Positions 9,341 to 19,267 of a DNA stretch of 64,000 nt are shown piece after piece. Position 1 is the first letter of the stretch. Each line of letters starts with the position of its first letter. A model generated the notes under the pieces. It worked only from the letters and a program-made list of their open reading frames with translations, had not been told where the DNA came from and searched no databases. The stretch covers positions 3,720,001-3,784,000 of the forward strand of contig NZ_JAFBCJ010000001.1 of NCBI RefSeq assembly GCF_016907675.1. Reading direction: 5' to 3'. The position numbers and the translations under genes were made by a program. Source of the DNA: Geodermatophilus bullaregiensis (GTDB taxonomy: Bacteria > Actinomycetota > Actinomycetes > Mycobacteriales > Geodermatophilaceae).

Positions 9341-10459
9341 ATGTCACGTGCCCACCGCCGGACCGCCGCGCTGAGCGCCGCGGTCCTCGCCGTCCCGCTG
9401 TTCCTGACCGGCCCGGCCACGGCCGCCCCACCGCCGGAGGTGGACGGGACCGGCGCGGAGGAGCTGCTGGTCATCGGGCACCGCGGCGCCTCGGGCTACC
9501 GGCCCGAGCACACGCTGGCCTCCTACGAGCTGGCCGCCCGGATGGGAGCGGACTACGTCGAGCCCGACGTGGTGAGCACGTCGGACGGCGTGCTGGTCGC
9601 GCGACACGAGAACGAGATCTCCGAGACGACGGACGTCGCCGAGCACCCCGAGTTCGCCGACCGGCGCACCACGAGGACGATCGACGGGGTCGAGCTGACC
9701 GGCTGGTTCACCGAGGACTTCACGCTCGCCGAGCTGCGCACGCTCCGGGCCGTCGAGCGGCTGCCCGACGTCCGCGAGGAGAACACCCTCTACGACGGTC
9801 TCTACCAGGTGCCCACGCTCGAGGAGGTGCTCGACCTGCGCGAGGACCTCAGCCGCGAGCTGGACCGGGAGATCGGCGTGTACGTCGAGACCAAGCACCC
9901 GACCTACTTCGACGGCATCGGGCTGTCGCTGGAGGAGCCGCTGCTGGCCGCGCTCGCCGAGGCCGGGCTCGACCGTGACCACTCGCCGGTCTTCGTCCAG
10001 TCGTTCGAGACCGCGAACCTGCGCGAGCTCGACGCGGTCGCCGACGTGCCGCTGGTGCAGCTGGTGTCCGCCACCGGCGCGCCCGCCGACCTGGTCGCGG
10101 CGGGTGACCCGCGGACCTACGCCGACCTGGCCACCGCCGAGGGGCTGGCCGGCATCGGCGAGTACGCCGACGGGGTGGGCCCGGACAAGAACCTGGTCAT
10201 CCCGCGCGAGGCCGACGGCACGCTGGGCGAGCCGACGGCCTTCGTGGACGACGCGCACGCGGCGGACCTGCTGGTGCACCCGTACACGTTCCGCAACGAG
10301 AACACCTTCCTGCCGGTCGACCTGCGCGAGGGCGCGGCGGAGGACGACTACGGCCGGGCCATCGACGAGCAGCTGGCCTTCTGGGAGACCGGCATCGACG
10401 GGCTGTTCACCGACAACCCGGACACCGGCGTCGTCTCCCGGGAGCTGTTCACCGACTGA
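9341..10459 (+). CDS. Secreted glycerophosphodiester phosphodiesterase
   Basis: 372-residue GlpQ-type GDPD enzyme that splits glycerophosphodiesters to sn-glycerol 3-phosphate plus alcohol. It has a Sec signal peptide (about residues 1-29, ending ATA-AP). The catalytic HRGASGYRPEHT segment (first His about 48) precedes EPDVV metal ligands and a second catalytic His in ARHEN. C-terminal residues GLFTDNPDTG are the usual terminal metal-side motif. It acts outside the cell. It is followed by a long perfect inverted repeat. Confidence 0.93.
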   Translation: MSRAHRRTAALSAAVLAVPLFLTGPATAAPPPEVDGTGAEELLVIGHRGASGYRPEHTLASYELAARMGADYVEPDVVSTSDGVLVARHENEISETTDVAEHPEFADRRTTRTIDGVELTGWFTEDFTLAELRTLRAVERLPDVREENTLYDGLYQVPTLEEVLDLREDLSRELDREIGVYVETKHPTYFDGIGLSLEEPLLAALAEAGLDRDHSPVFVQSFETANLRELDAVADVPLVQLVSATGAPADLVAAGDPRTYADLATAEGLAGIGEYADGVGPDKNLVIPREADGTLGEPTAFVDDAHAADLLVHPYTFRNENTFLPVDLREGAAEDDYGRAIDEQLAFWETGIDGLFTDNPDTGVVSRELFTD

Positions 10460-10468
10460 GGACCCGCC

Positions 10469-10532
10469 CGACGATCACGGAGCCCGGACCACTGGTCCTG
10501 CCGCGGACGTGGTCAGGGCTCCGTGATCGTCG
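10469..10532. repeat. Perfect 17-bp inverted repeat (terminator-like)
   Basis: Arms 10469-10485 and 10516-10532 (CGACGATCACGGAGCCC and its exact complement) are separated by a 30-base loop that contains a near-palindrome. It begins 10 bp after the phosphodiesterase stop. It could terminate transcription or be a dispersed intergenic repeat. Confidence 0.7.
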
Positions 10533-10552
10533 CGGGGTGGTGACCGGGGTCT

Positions 10553-10933
10553 CCGGATGCCGGCGAGCGCGGGGTGCAGGACGCGGTGGAGGAGCGGCTG
10601 CTGACCGCGTACTCCAGCGAGGGTCAGGCGGTCGGCGACCGCGACACCCTCGTCCGGCTGGCCGCCGAGGCCGGACTGGACGCCGGCGAGGTGCGCGTGG
10701 CACTGGCGGACCAGCGGTACGCCGGCGCGGTCCGGGCCGACGAGGCCGAGGCGCAGGCGCTGGGCATCAGCGGCGTGCCGTTCTTCGTCGTCGACCGGAG
10801 GTACGCCGTCGACGGCGCCCAGCCGGCCGACGCGCTGCTCCAGGTGCTCGAGCGGGCCTGGTCCGAGCGGACGCCGCTCATCCCGGTGGTCAGCGGCGGC
10901 GAGGTCTGCGGCCCCGAGGGCTGTTCCGTCTAG
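10553..10933 (+). pseudogene. 5'-truncated DsbA/FrnE-family oxidoreductase remnant
   Basis: The frame reads as the C-terminal half of a FrnE-type DsbA protein: helical insert (ERGVQDAVEERLL...), then the cis-Pro motif GISGVPFFVVD and the tail YAVDGAQP. The family is about 220-240 residues and begins with the thioredoxin strand and CPWC active site; both are absent here. Homology-like sequence starts about 10556, 24 bp after the inverted repeat. The only in-frame start is a GTG at 10574, giving 119 residues without a redox centre. The C-terminal end (CGPEGC) is intact. Most likely a dead remnant left by a deletion. Confidence 0.75.
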
Positions 10934-11002
10934 CGTCGCTCAGGGCAGGTGCCGGCGCTCGCACCGCGGACCCGGTGCGGTCGCCGGCCCGCGGTCACTC
11001 GC

Positions 11003-12568
<1,566 letters not shown>

Positions 12569-12590
12569 GGGGTCCTCCTCGATCGGGGTG

Positions 12591-12602
12591 TGACGCGCGT
12601 CA
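12591..12602. promoter_or_regulatory. Perfect 12-bp palindrome upstream of synthetase
   Basis: TGACGCGCGTCA is fully self-complementary and lies 23 bp before the GTG start of the acyl-CoA synthetase on the minus strand. Position and symmetry suit a repressor of fatty-acid genes, perhaps the TetR protein at 13509-14153. Confidence 0.35.
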
Positions 12603-12640
12603 TGCTGCTGGGCGCGCGAAGCGGCGGTCAACCCTGACCG

Positions 12641-13474
12641 TCACGGCACCCGGGTCGCGGCCCCCACCACCAGCGGGTTGACCAGGACGGCGTCGTGCTC
12701 GGCCGCCTGCGCGCGCAGCCGCTGCTCGAAGGTGGCGGGCCCGACCTCCTCCGCCGTGGTCACGCCGGTGCGCTCCAGCACCGGCAGCAGGCTGGTCACG
12801 TCACCGGCGACGATCGACCAGCCGACCGCCTCGCCGCCCCGCTCCAGGGGCGAGTCCGTGGTGAGCACCGGCTCGGGCAGCCCGGCGGCGCGGAACACCC
12901 CGGCCAGCCGCAGGCCCATGTCCACCGGCCGGCCCGAGCGGCGGAGCGTCTCGACGAACCAGCGGGCGTGGGCGTCGAGCAGCGGCAGCGGTGGCTGGGC
13001 GGCGCGGGTGACCAGGACGACGTCGGCGAACGCCACGACGGCGCCCGGACCGAGCGCGCCGGCCAGCCGCCGCACCAGCCCGACCGGGTCGGGCAGGTGC
13101 AGCAGGATGCACCGGCCGACGACGGCGTCCACGGGCCCGTCCGGCTCCCAGCGGGTCACGTCGGCCCGTTCGAAGCTGACCTGCGCGAGCCCCTGCTCGT
13201 CCGCGCGGCGGCGGGCGAGCTCGAGCGGCCGCACCGCCTCGTCGAGGCCGAGCACCCGCCCGGTGGGCCCCACCCGGCCGGCGACGGCGAGGGCGACGTC
13301 GCCGGGCCCGCACCCGAGGTCGACCACGGTCATCCCGCGGCGCAGGCCGGCGCTGTCGAGCCAGGCCTCGGTCAGCGGTCGGTAGAGCCGGGAGATGGCG
13401 GCCAGCCGGGCCATCTCCCGGTCGGTCGAGCCCAGCACGTAGCCCGTGGAGGTGTCGCCGGTGCCGCTCGCCAT
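12641..13474 (-). CDS. Class I SAM-dependent methyltransferase
   Basis: 277 residues with the Rossmann methyltransferase core. Motif I VDLGCGPGDVA is near residues 51-61, the acidic residue after the second strand is in LGLDEAV, and the third motif is DAVVGRCILLHLPDP. It resembles the UbiE/Methyltransf_25 group acting on small molecules or lipids. The substrate is unknown. The C-terminal extension of about 100 residues resembles polyketide or sterol methyltransferases. It ends 73 bp before the next gene's start on the same strand. Confidence 0.85.
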   Translation of the reverse strand: MASGTGDTSTGYVLGSTDREMARLAAISRLYRPLTEAWLDSAGLRRGMTVVDLGCGPGDVALAVAGRVGPTGRVLGLDEAVRPLELARRRADEQGLAQVSFERADVTRWEPDGPVDAVVGRCILLHLPDPVGLVRRLAGALGPGAVVAFADVVLVTRAAQPPLPLLDAHARWFVETLRRSGRPVDMGLRLAGVFRAAGLPEPVLTTDSPLERGGEAVGWSIVAGDVTSLLPVLERTGVTTAEEVGPATFEQRLRAQAAEHDAVLVNPLVVGAATRVP

Positions 13475-13508
13475 GCCCGCACATGCTGGCCCGGCGGCGG
13501 CCGCGGCG

Positions 13509-14153
13509 TCAGCCCTCCGGGCGCGCGAACAGCATCCGGGCGGCGAGCCGCTTCCACAGCGCCAGGTGCGGGTCGGTGGCCGCCGGGCGGTCGGCGAAGG
13601 CGTACACGCAGGCCACGCCGCGCATGCTGGTGGACAACAGCTCGCACAGCTCGGCGTACAGCGGCGCGGCGGCGACCTCCGGCCCCCAGATGCCGTCGGC
13701 CACGCGGCGGATGGCCGCGCGCAGCCGGCGCTCCTCGGCCTGCAGCGCCGTGCGCAGGCCGGGGTCGGTGCGGGCCGCCGTCCACAGCTCCATCGCCGCC
13801 CAGAACGGTGGCTCCTGGAAGGTCGCCCACATCAGGTCGACGGCGCGGTCGACCCGTTCGGGCCCGGGCGGCTGGTCGGCCATCAGCGCCGCCGCGCGGT
13901 GCTCGACCTCGGCCAGCAGCGTCGTCGACAGGTGCCCGGCGGCGGCGACCAGCAGCTCGGCGCGCGAGGGGAAGTGGTGCAGCAGCCGCCCCCGCGACAC
14001 CCCGGCCCGGGCCTGGACGGCGAGGGTCGAGGCGCCCGCGTAGCCGTCCTCGACCAGGCACGCGACGGCGGCGTCGAGGATGAGTGCCCGGCTGCCCTCC
14101 GACCGGGCCGAGCGCCCCGGCGGTCCGGCGGGAGGGGCGGGAGCAGCGGTCAC
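13509..14153 (-). CDS. TetR/AcrR family transcriptional regulator
   Basis: 214 residues with a GTG start at 14153. The N-terminal HTH (about 22-68) includes AGVSRGRLLHHFPSRAELL, the typical TetR recognition helix and following segment. The C-terminal ligand domain is variable. It is divergent from the acyl-CoA dehydrogenase operon across 107 bp that contain GTCACC and GGTGAC half-sites, so control of that operon by an acyl-CoA ligand is likely. Confidence 0.9.
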   Translation of the reverse strand: MTAAPAPPAGPPGRSARSEGSRALILDAAVACLVEDGYAGASTLAVQARAGVSRGRLLHHFPSRAELLVAAAGHLSTTLLAEVEHRAAALMADQPPGPERVDRAVDLMWATFQEPPFWAAMELWTAARTDPGLRTALQAEERRLRAAIRRVADGIWGPEVAAAPLYAELCELLSTSMRGVACVYAFADRPAATDPHLALWKRLAARMLFARPEG

Positions 14154-14260
14154 CCGGCGCAGGGTAGGCGCGACCCGCGTCGTCCGACAGTCACCGTTGA
14201 CCGTTCGGGGTGACCGCTGTCACGCTGCCGCCGTCCCGCCGACGACGAGAGGTGCTGCCC

Positions 14261-15481
14261 GTGGACTTCGACGACACCGCCGAGGAGGCCGCCTACCGCG
14301 CGCGCGTCCGGGCCACGCTGGAGGAGCGCGACGCCGAGCTGCTGCACGTGCGGCCGGGGCAGTCCGCCGACGCCCGCCGGTACGAGGCCGAGCTGCGGGC
14401 CACCGAGCGGGTGCTGGCCGAGGCGGGGCTGGTCGGCGTCACCTGGCCGCAGGAGTACGGCGGGCAGGGCGGCACGCTGGTGCAGCAGGCGATCGTGGCC
14501 CAGGAGCTGGCCCGCGCCCGCGTGCCCACGCTGATCAACCACATCGGCATCGGCATGTGCGGGCCCACCGTCATCGCGCACGGCAGCGACGACCAGCGGC
14601 AGCGCTACCTCGCCCGCCTGCTGCGCGCCGACGACGTGTGGTGCCAGCTGTTCAGCGAGCCGGCGTCCGGGTCCGACCTCGCCGCGCTCCGGACCTCGGC
14701 CGTCCGCGACGGCGAGAACTGGGTGGTCAACGGCCAGAAGGTCTGGACGACGCTCGCCCACGTCGCCGACTTCGGCATCCTGCTCACCCGCACCGACCCG
14801 GAGCGGCCCAAGCACGCCGGGCTGACGATGTTCGTCGTCGACATGCACGCCCCCGGCGTCACCGTCCGGCCGCTGCGCCAGATGAGCGGCGACGCCGGGT
14901 TCAACGAGGTCTTCTTCGACGACGTCCGCATCCCCGACTCCGAGCGGCTCGGCGAGCCCGGCGAGGGCTGGCGGGTCGCGCTGACCACCCTGATGAACGA
15001 GCGCGTGGCCATCGGCGGCGCCGGCAGCGACATCGGCCAGTCCGCGGAGGCGCTGGCCGCGCACGCCCGCGACCGGCTGCCCGCCCTCGGCGCCGAGCAG
15101 CAGGTCCTCGCCCGCCAGGCGGTGGGCCGGGCGCTGGTCGCGTCGCTGGCCACCCGGTACACCGGCTACCGCCGGTTCACCACGCTGAGCCAGGGCGGCG
15201 TGCCCGGTCCGGAGGCCAGCGCCGGCAAGCTCGGCGGCACGGCCGCGGCACGGCTGGTCTCCGACGCCGGCGTCCGGCTGCTCGGCGACGACGCCGTGTT
15301 CGGCGCCACCGGCGACGGCGACGAGACCTGGCAGAAGGCGGCGGCCTACGTGCCCGGCGTCGCGATCGCCGGCGGCACCGACCAGGTGCTGCGCAACATC
15401 CTCGGCGAGCGGGTGCTCGGCCTGCCGCCGGAGCCGCGCACCGACAAGAGCGCTCCCTTCTCCTCCGGAGGACGACGGTGA
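14261..15481 (+). CDS. Acyl-CoA dehydrogenase, larger subunit of a pair
   Basis: 406-residue FAD-dependent acyl-CoA dehydrogenase. The GTG at 14261 follows GAGAGGTG and fits the family N-terminus better than the upstream in-frame GTG. Seen: the FAD/substrate segment QLFSEPASGSDLA, the strand ENWVVNGQKVWTT, and GTDQVLRNILGERVLGLP at the C-terminus. It overlaps the next acyl-CoA dehydrogenase by 4 bp (GTGA). Paired genes of this kind in actinobacteria encode alpha2beta2 enzymes that act on steroid or other bulky acyl-CoAs, in which the larger chain carries most FAD contacts (known for mycobacterial FadE pairs; applied here by inference). Confidence 0.9.
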   Translation: MDFDDTAEEAAYRARVRATLEERDAELLHVRPGQSADARRYEAELRATERVLAEAGLVGVTWPQEYGGQGGTLVQQAIVAQELARARVPTLINHIGIGMCGPTVIAHGSDDQRQRYLARLLRADDVWCQLFSEPASGSDLAALRTSAVRDGENWVVNGQKVWTTLAHVADFGILLTRTDPERPKHAGLTMFVVDMHAPGVTVRPLRQMSGDAGFNEVFFDDVRIPDSERLGEPGEGWRVALTTLMNERVAIGGAGSDIGQSAEALAAHARDRLPALGAEQQVLARQAVGRALVASLATRYTGYRRFTTLSQGGVPGPEASAGKLGGTAAARLVSDAGVRLLGDDAVFGATGDGDETWQKAAAYVPGVAIAGGTDQVLRNILGERVLGLPPEPRTDKSAPFSSGGRR

Positions 15482-16470
15482 ACTTCGACCTGTCCGACGA
15501 CCAGCGCGACGCCGCCGCCGGCGCCCGCGCCTTCTTCACCGGCTCGGCGTCGCCCGCCGCGGCCCGCGCCGCCCTGGAGGGCACCGCCGCCCCGGCGCCC
15601 GGGCGCAAGGCGCTGGCCGACATCGGCTTCCTCGGCATCACCGTCCCGGAGTCGGCCGGGGGCGCCGGCGGCAGCGTGCTCGACCTCGCCGTCGTCGCCG
15701 AGCAGGGCGGTGCGGTCCTCGCCGGGCCCTCGCTGGTGACCGCGGCGCGGGCGGCGGTGCTGCTCGAGGGCGCGCCCGACCTCGCCGCGCAGCTGGCCGA
15801 CGGGTCGGCCGCGCTCGCCGTGCTGGACGGGCCGGTCAGCGGCTCGGCGCCCTCGGTCGACGCCGCCGACGCCACGCTCTTCCTCGGCCTGGACGACGGC
15901 GTCCTCGTCGTCGGGGAGGGCGAGGTCGTGCCGGGTGCACCGCTGGACGCCACCCGCGGGCTGGCCCGGGTGCGGATGACCTCGCGCCGGGTGCTGGCCG
16001 AGGACGCCGCGCAGCTGTGGGCGCGGGCCCGGCAGGTCGGGGCCGTGGTCATGGCCGCGGAGGACCTCGGCGCCGCCGACCGGGCGGTGCTCATGGGCGT
16101 CGACTACGCCCAGCAGCGCGAGGCGTTCGGCCGGGTGATCGGCTCCTACCAGGCGGTCAAGCACATGCTGGTCGACGCGTGGGTGGGTGTGGACCAGCTG
16201 CGCTCGCTGGTGTGGTGGGCCGCCTGGGCCGCCGACTCCGCGCCCGCCGAGCTGCCGCTGGCCGCCTCGGCCGCCAAGGCCTACGCCGCGGAGGTGTTCG
16301 AGCGGGCCGCGGAGACGGTGGTGCAGGTGCACGGCGGGATCGGCTTCACCTGGGAGCACGACGCGCACCTGTACTGGCGCCGCGCCAAGGTCGACCGGCT
16401 GCTGCTCGGTGACGCCGCCGAGCACCTCGACGCCGTCGCCCGCCTCGCCGTCGCGGGCGCCCTGGGGTGA
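15478..16470 (+). CDS. Acyl-CoA dehydrogenase, smaller subunit of a pair
   Basis: 330-residue acyl-CoA dehydrogenase-like protein. It is shorter than canonical enzymes (about 380) and begins directly in the N-terminal helical domain (NFDLSDDQRD). It keeps the C-terminal helices with YAQQREAFGRVIGSYQAVKH and VQVHGGIGFTWEHD. The middle beta domain is reduced. Start and stop overlap its neighbours by 4 bp each, so it is made in step with them. It probably forms a heteromer with the preceding protein. Confidence 0.9.
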   Translation: MNFDLSDDQRDAAAGARAFFTGSASPAAARAALEGTAAPAPGRKALADIGFLGITVPESAGGAGGSVLDLAVVAEQGGAVLAGPSLVTAARAAVLLEGAPDLAAQLADGSAALAVLDGPVSGSAPSVDAADATLFLGLDDGVLVVGEGEVVPGAPLDATRGLARVRMTSRRVLAEDAAQLWARARQVGAVVMAAEDLGAADRAVLMGVDYAQQREAFGRVIGSYQAVKHMLVDAWVGVDQLRSLVWWAAWAADSAPAELPLAASAAKAYAAEVFERAAETVVQVHGGIGFTWEHDAHLYWRRAKVDRLLLGDAAEHLDAVARLAVAGALG

Positions 16471-17357
16471 ACCCCACCCAGCTGCGCTACGAGGTGGCCG
16501 ACCGGGTCGCCACGATCACGCTGTCGCGGCCCGAGCGGCTCAACGCCTTCACCCCCGTGATGGCCGCCGAGCTCGCACGGGCCGCGGCCACCGCCGACGC
16601 CGACGAGGCGGTGCGGGTCGTCGTCGTCACCGGGGCCGGGCGGGCCTTCTGCGCCGGTGCCGACCTCGGCACCGGCTCCGGCGGGCTGGGCGACCGCTCC
16701 CGCGGCGACGTCGCCGAGGTGCCCGGCCGGGGCTCGGTGGACGGCGTCCCGCGCGACTGGGGCGGGGTGGCGTCGCTGCCGTTCGCCGCGCTGCGCAAGC
16801 CGGTGATCGCCGCGGTCAACGGCCCGGCGGTGGGCATCGGCGCGACGATGACGCTGCCGATGGACGTGCGGATCGCCGCGGAGTCGGCCCGCTTCGGCTT
16901 CGTCTTCGCCCGCCGCGGCATCGTCCCGGAGGCCGCCTCGTCTTGGTTCCTGCCGCGGGTGGTCGGCATCAGCCAGGCCGTGGAGTGGGTGGCCACCGGG
17001 CGGGTGTTCGACGCGGCCGAGGCTCTGCGCGGGCGGCTGGTGTCACGGGTGGTGCCCGACGCCGACCTGCTGCCCACCGCCCTCGGCCTGGCCCGCGAGA
17101 TCGCCGACAACACCTCCGGGGTCGCCGTCGCCGCCGCCCGGCAGATGCTGTGGTCGATGCTCGGCGCGCCCTCGCCGTGGGACGCCCACCGGGTGGAGTC
17201 CCGGGCGCTGGCCGAGCTGGCCCACGGCCCGGACGCCGCGGAGGGCGTGGCCGCCTTCCTCGCCAAGCGGGACGCGGACTTCACCACCCCGCTGGGCGAC
17301 GGCGCCGTCGCCGGGGTGCCGCGCTGGCCGCAGCCCCCCGACGACGTCACCGGCTGA
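16467..17357 (+). CDS. Enoyl-CoA hydratase/isomerase
   Basis: 296-residue crotonase-fold enzyme. Oxyanion-hole segments are GAGRAFCAGADLG (about 56-68) and the second, NGPAVGIGATMTLPMDVRIA. The GTG at 16467 overlaps the previous stop. In this operon it would hydrate the enoyl-CoA made by the dehydrogenase pair. One glutamate expected in hydratases is present in GIVPEAASSW. It is convergent with the PIN gene 6 bp away. Confidence 0.92.
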   Translation: MNPTQLRYEVADRVATITLSRPERLNAFTPVMAAELARAAATADADEAVRVVVVTGAGRAFCAGADLGTGSGGLGDRSRGDVAEVPGRGSVDGVPRDWGGVASLPFAALRKPVIAAVNGPAVGIGATMTLPMDVRIAAESARFGFVFARRGIVPEAASSWFLPRVVGISQAVEWVATGRVFDAAEALRGRLVSRVVPDADLLPTALGLAREIADNTSGVAVAAARQMLWSMLGAPSPWDAHRVESRALAELAHGPDAAEGVAAFLAKRDADFTTPLGDGAVAGVPRWPQPPDDVTG

Positions 17358-17363
17358 CGCCTC

Positions 17364-17765
17364 TCAGGACACCAGCCGGTGGGCTGCACCCAGCGCCCGG
17401 TACGTGGTCGCTGCACGGGCGTCGAGTGAGACCAGTTCGGCGCCGTGGTGCAGCGCGGTGGCCGCGATCAGCGCGTCGTAGGCCGCGCCGCCGGAGACCC
17501 CGCGGTCGGCCAGCACGCGCGGTAGCCGGCCGACCTCGCCGGCCGGCAGGGTCAGCGGTGCGGACCGTGCGAGTCGCTGCAGGAACTCGGCCGCCAGCTC
17601 GGGGAGGACCCGGTGCGGCGGAGGGAGCCGGGTGAGCACCGAGTAGGTCTCGAGCACGCGGTGCGCCACGGGCCGGGCGCCGGACAGTGCTGCCCGGGCG
17701 GGCTCGTGCGCCTCGTGCCACGAGGCGAAGGCGGCGACCAGCACGCTCGTGTCGGCCGCGATCAC
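17364..17765 (-). CDS. PIN-domain protein, VapC-like toxin
   Basis: 133 residues. It begins with the PIN motif AADTSVLVAAF (first catalytic Asp about residue 5), has the central acidic LETYSVLTRLPP, the second cluster YDALIAATAL (Asp about 97) and a late VSLDARA Asp. These four acids make the Mg2+-dependent RNase site of VapC toxins. The GTG start at 17765 overlaps the stop of an upstream minus-strand frame as GTGA, the arrangement of vapBC operons. RNase activity on tRNA or rRNA is known for the family, not shown here. Confidence 0.82.
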   Translation of the reverse strand: MIAADTSVLVAAFASWHEAHEPARAALSGARPVAHRVLETYSVLTRLPPPHRVLPELAAEFLQRLARSAPLTLPAGEVGRLPRVLADRGVSGGAAYDALIAATALHHGAELVSLDARAATTYRALGAAHRLVS

Positions 17766-17956
17766 CGCCGCGTGTGCTCGAGCGTGGCACGCACCTGGTC
17801 GGCGCTCAGGGAGGGGAGGGCGACGTCGGTCACCTGCCGCCAGCGCAGCACGGGGTCGGCGGCGACGGCGTCGGCCTGCAGGTGGGACGCCGACCGGCCG
17901 GGGAAGGCGGCCTGGACGCCGGTGGTCGTGGTCGGGCCGACGGCGGGCGACCCCAG
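17762..17956 (-). other. Frame overlapping vapC; possible antitoxin, no clear start
   Basis: A minus-strand frame ends in TGA at 17762, overlapping the PIN start. Its last 30 residues (VTDVALPSLSADQVRATLEHTRR) look protein-like and could be the toxin-binding tail of a VapB. No ATG and no GTG with a ribosome-binding site precedes it; the first plausible initiator is CTG at 17956. A GGAG-GTG exists at about 17977 but in another frame, so a frameshift is possible. No AbrB or RHH DNA-binding motif is seen. Weak call. Confidence 0.25.
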
Positions 17957-18017
17957 GGAGCGCGGCGCCGGTCGTCGTCCACCTCCGGGAGGACCCGCCG
18001 GTCGGAGCGGTCCTCCC

Positions 18018-18518
18018 TCAGTCCGGGTCGAGGTGGCGCAGCAACGTCTCGCCGATGTCGCGCATCGCGGCGACCTGCTCGGGGGAGAGCTGGTCGAACA
18101 GGTGCGTGCGCACGCCCTCGACGTGGATCGGGGCGGCGGCCTCCAGTGCTGTGAAGCCCTCGTCGGTGAGCACGGCGAGCAGGCCGCGGCCGTCCTCGGC
18201 GCACTCCTGGCGGCGCACCCAGCCACGCTCCTCGAGGCGGGACACCGCGTGCGAGAGGCGGCTGCGGGAGGACAGGCAGCGGTCGGCGAGCTCGCTCATC
18301 CGCATCTGGCGGCCCGGCGTCTCCGACAGCTGCACGAGGATCTCGTAGTAGGCGTGCGGAATGCCGGTGGCCCGCATCAGCTCGCGGTCGAGCCGGTCGT
18401 TGAGCAGCTGGCTGCTGTAGAGCCACGCCCGCCAGGCGCGCTGCTCACCGGCGTCGAGCCAGCGCGTCCCGCCGTCGGGCGACCCCGTCCCGCCGGCGCG
18501 CGACACCTCTGTCGTCAT
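18018..18518 (-). CDS. MarR family transcriptional regulator
   Basis: 166 residues with a winged-helix core: MRMSELADRCLSSRSRLSHAVSRLEERGWVRR is the recognition helix and wing. The N-terminal 25 residues are disordered. ATG start at 18518. It is divergent from the YceI gene across 88 bp, a common pairing in actinobacteria, so it probably represses yceI and itself. The spacer contains ATGAGCTCTCAA and TCAAACGCTCAA, which share CTCAA half-sites. Confidence 0.9.
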   Translation of the reverse strand: MTTEVSRAGGTGSPDGGTRWLDAGEQRAWRAWLYSSQLLNDRLDRELMRATGIPHAYYEILVQLSETPGRQMRMSELADRCLSSRSRLSHAVSRLEERGWVRRQECAEDGRGLLAVLTDEGFTALEAAAPIHVEGVRTHLFDQLSPEQVAAMRDIGETLLRHLDPD

Positions 18519-18606
18519 GGGCCCATCCTACTGGCGGAATAGATGAGCTCTCAACTACGCTGCGGGCGTAGAAGGTCAAACGCTCAACCATCGAGAGGTC
18601 CCTGTC

Positions 18607-19173
18607 ATGACCAGCAGCACCGCCGTCCAGATCCCCGGCTACCTCGCCGGCACCTGGGACATCGACGCCGCCCACTCCACCGTCGGCTTCTCCGTCCGCC
18701 ACATGATGGTCAGCAAGGTGCGCGGCTACTTCACCCGGTTCTCCGGCGAGATCGTCACCGCCGAGGACCCGGCGCAGTCCACCGTGACCGCCACGGTCGA
18801 CATGGACTCGATCGACACCCGTCAGGAGCAGCGCGACGCGCACATCCGCTCGGCGGACTTCTTCGACGTCGGCAACCACACCGTGATGACCTTCCGGTCG
18901 ACCCGCGTGGTGAGCCTCGACGGCGGCGACTGGACCCTCGAGGGTGACCTGACCATCAAGGGCACCACCGAGCCGGTCACCCTGGAGCTCGAGGTCAACG
19001 GCTTCGGCCCCGACGCCTACGGCGGCACGCGCGCCGGCTTCAGCGCCAAGACCTCCATCTCCCGCAAGGCCTACGGCGTCGACATCGACCTGCCGATGGA
19101 CGGCGGCGGCGTCGTCGTCGGCGACAAGATCGACGTCGAGCTCGAGATCGAGGCCGTGCTCCGCACCGCCTGA
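18607..19173 (+). CDS. YceI family lipocalin-like protein
   Basis: 188 residues forming the YceI lipid-binding beta-barrel. Seen: the N-terminal GTWDIDAAHSTVGFSVRHMM signature, RSADFFDVGNHTVMTF, and the C-terminal segment with EIEAVLR. There is no signal peptide, so unlike the E. coli protein it is cytoplasmic. It may bind isoprenoid or amphiphilic molecules. AGAGG lies 8 bp before the ATG. It is divergently arranged with a MarR regulator and followed by a strong terminator. Confidence 0.93.
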   Translation: MTSSTAVQIPGYLAGTWDIDAAHSTVGFSVRHMMVSKVRGYFTRFSGEIVTAEDPAQSTVTATVDMDSIDTRQEQRDAHIRSADFFDVGNHTVMTFRSTRVVSLDGGDWTLEGDLTIKGTTEPVTLELEVNGFGPDAYGGTRAGFSAKTSISRKAYGVDIDLPMDGGGVVVGDKIDVELEIEAVLRTA

Positions 19174-19196
19174 CGGAGGACCACCCCCCACGTCGC

Positions 19197-19233
19197 CGAG
19201 GGGCCCGGACGCTGTGCGCGTCCGGGCCCCTCG
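19197..19233 (+). terminator. Perfect 15-bp stem terminator after yceI
   Basis: CGAGGGGCCCGGACG (19197-19211) pairs exactly with 19219-19233 around a 7-base loop. Confidence 0.8.
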
Positions 19234-19267
19234 CGTGTCCGGGGGCGCACCGTCAGGATCTCCAGGG

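Noticed and set aside
12695-14083. Plus-strand long frame opposite the methyltransferase and TetR genes
   Set aside because: No domain; arises from GC skew at third codon positions of the minus-strand genes.
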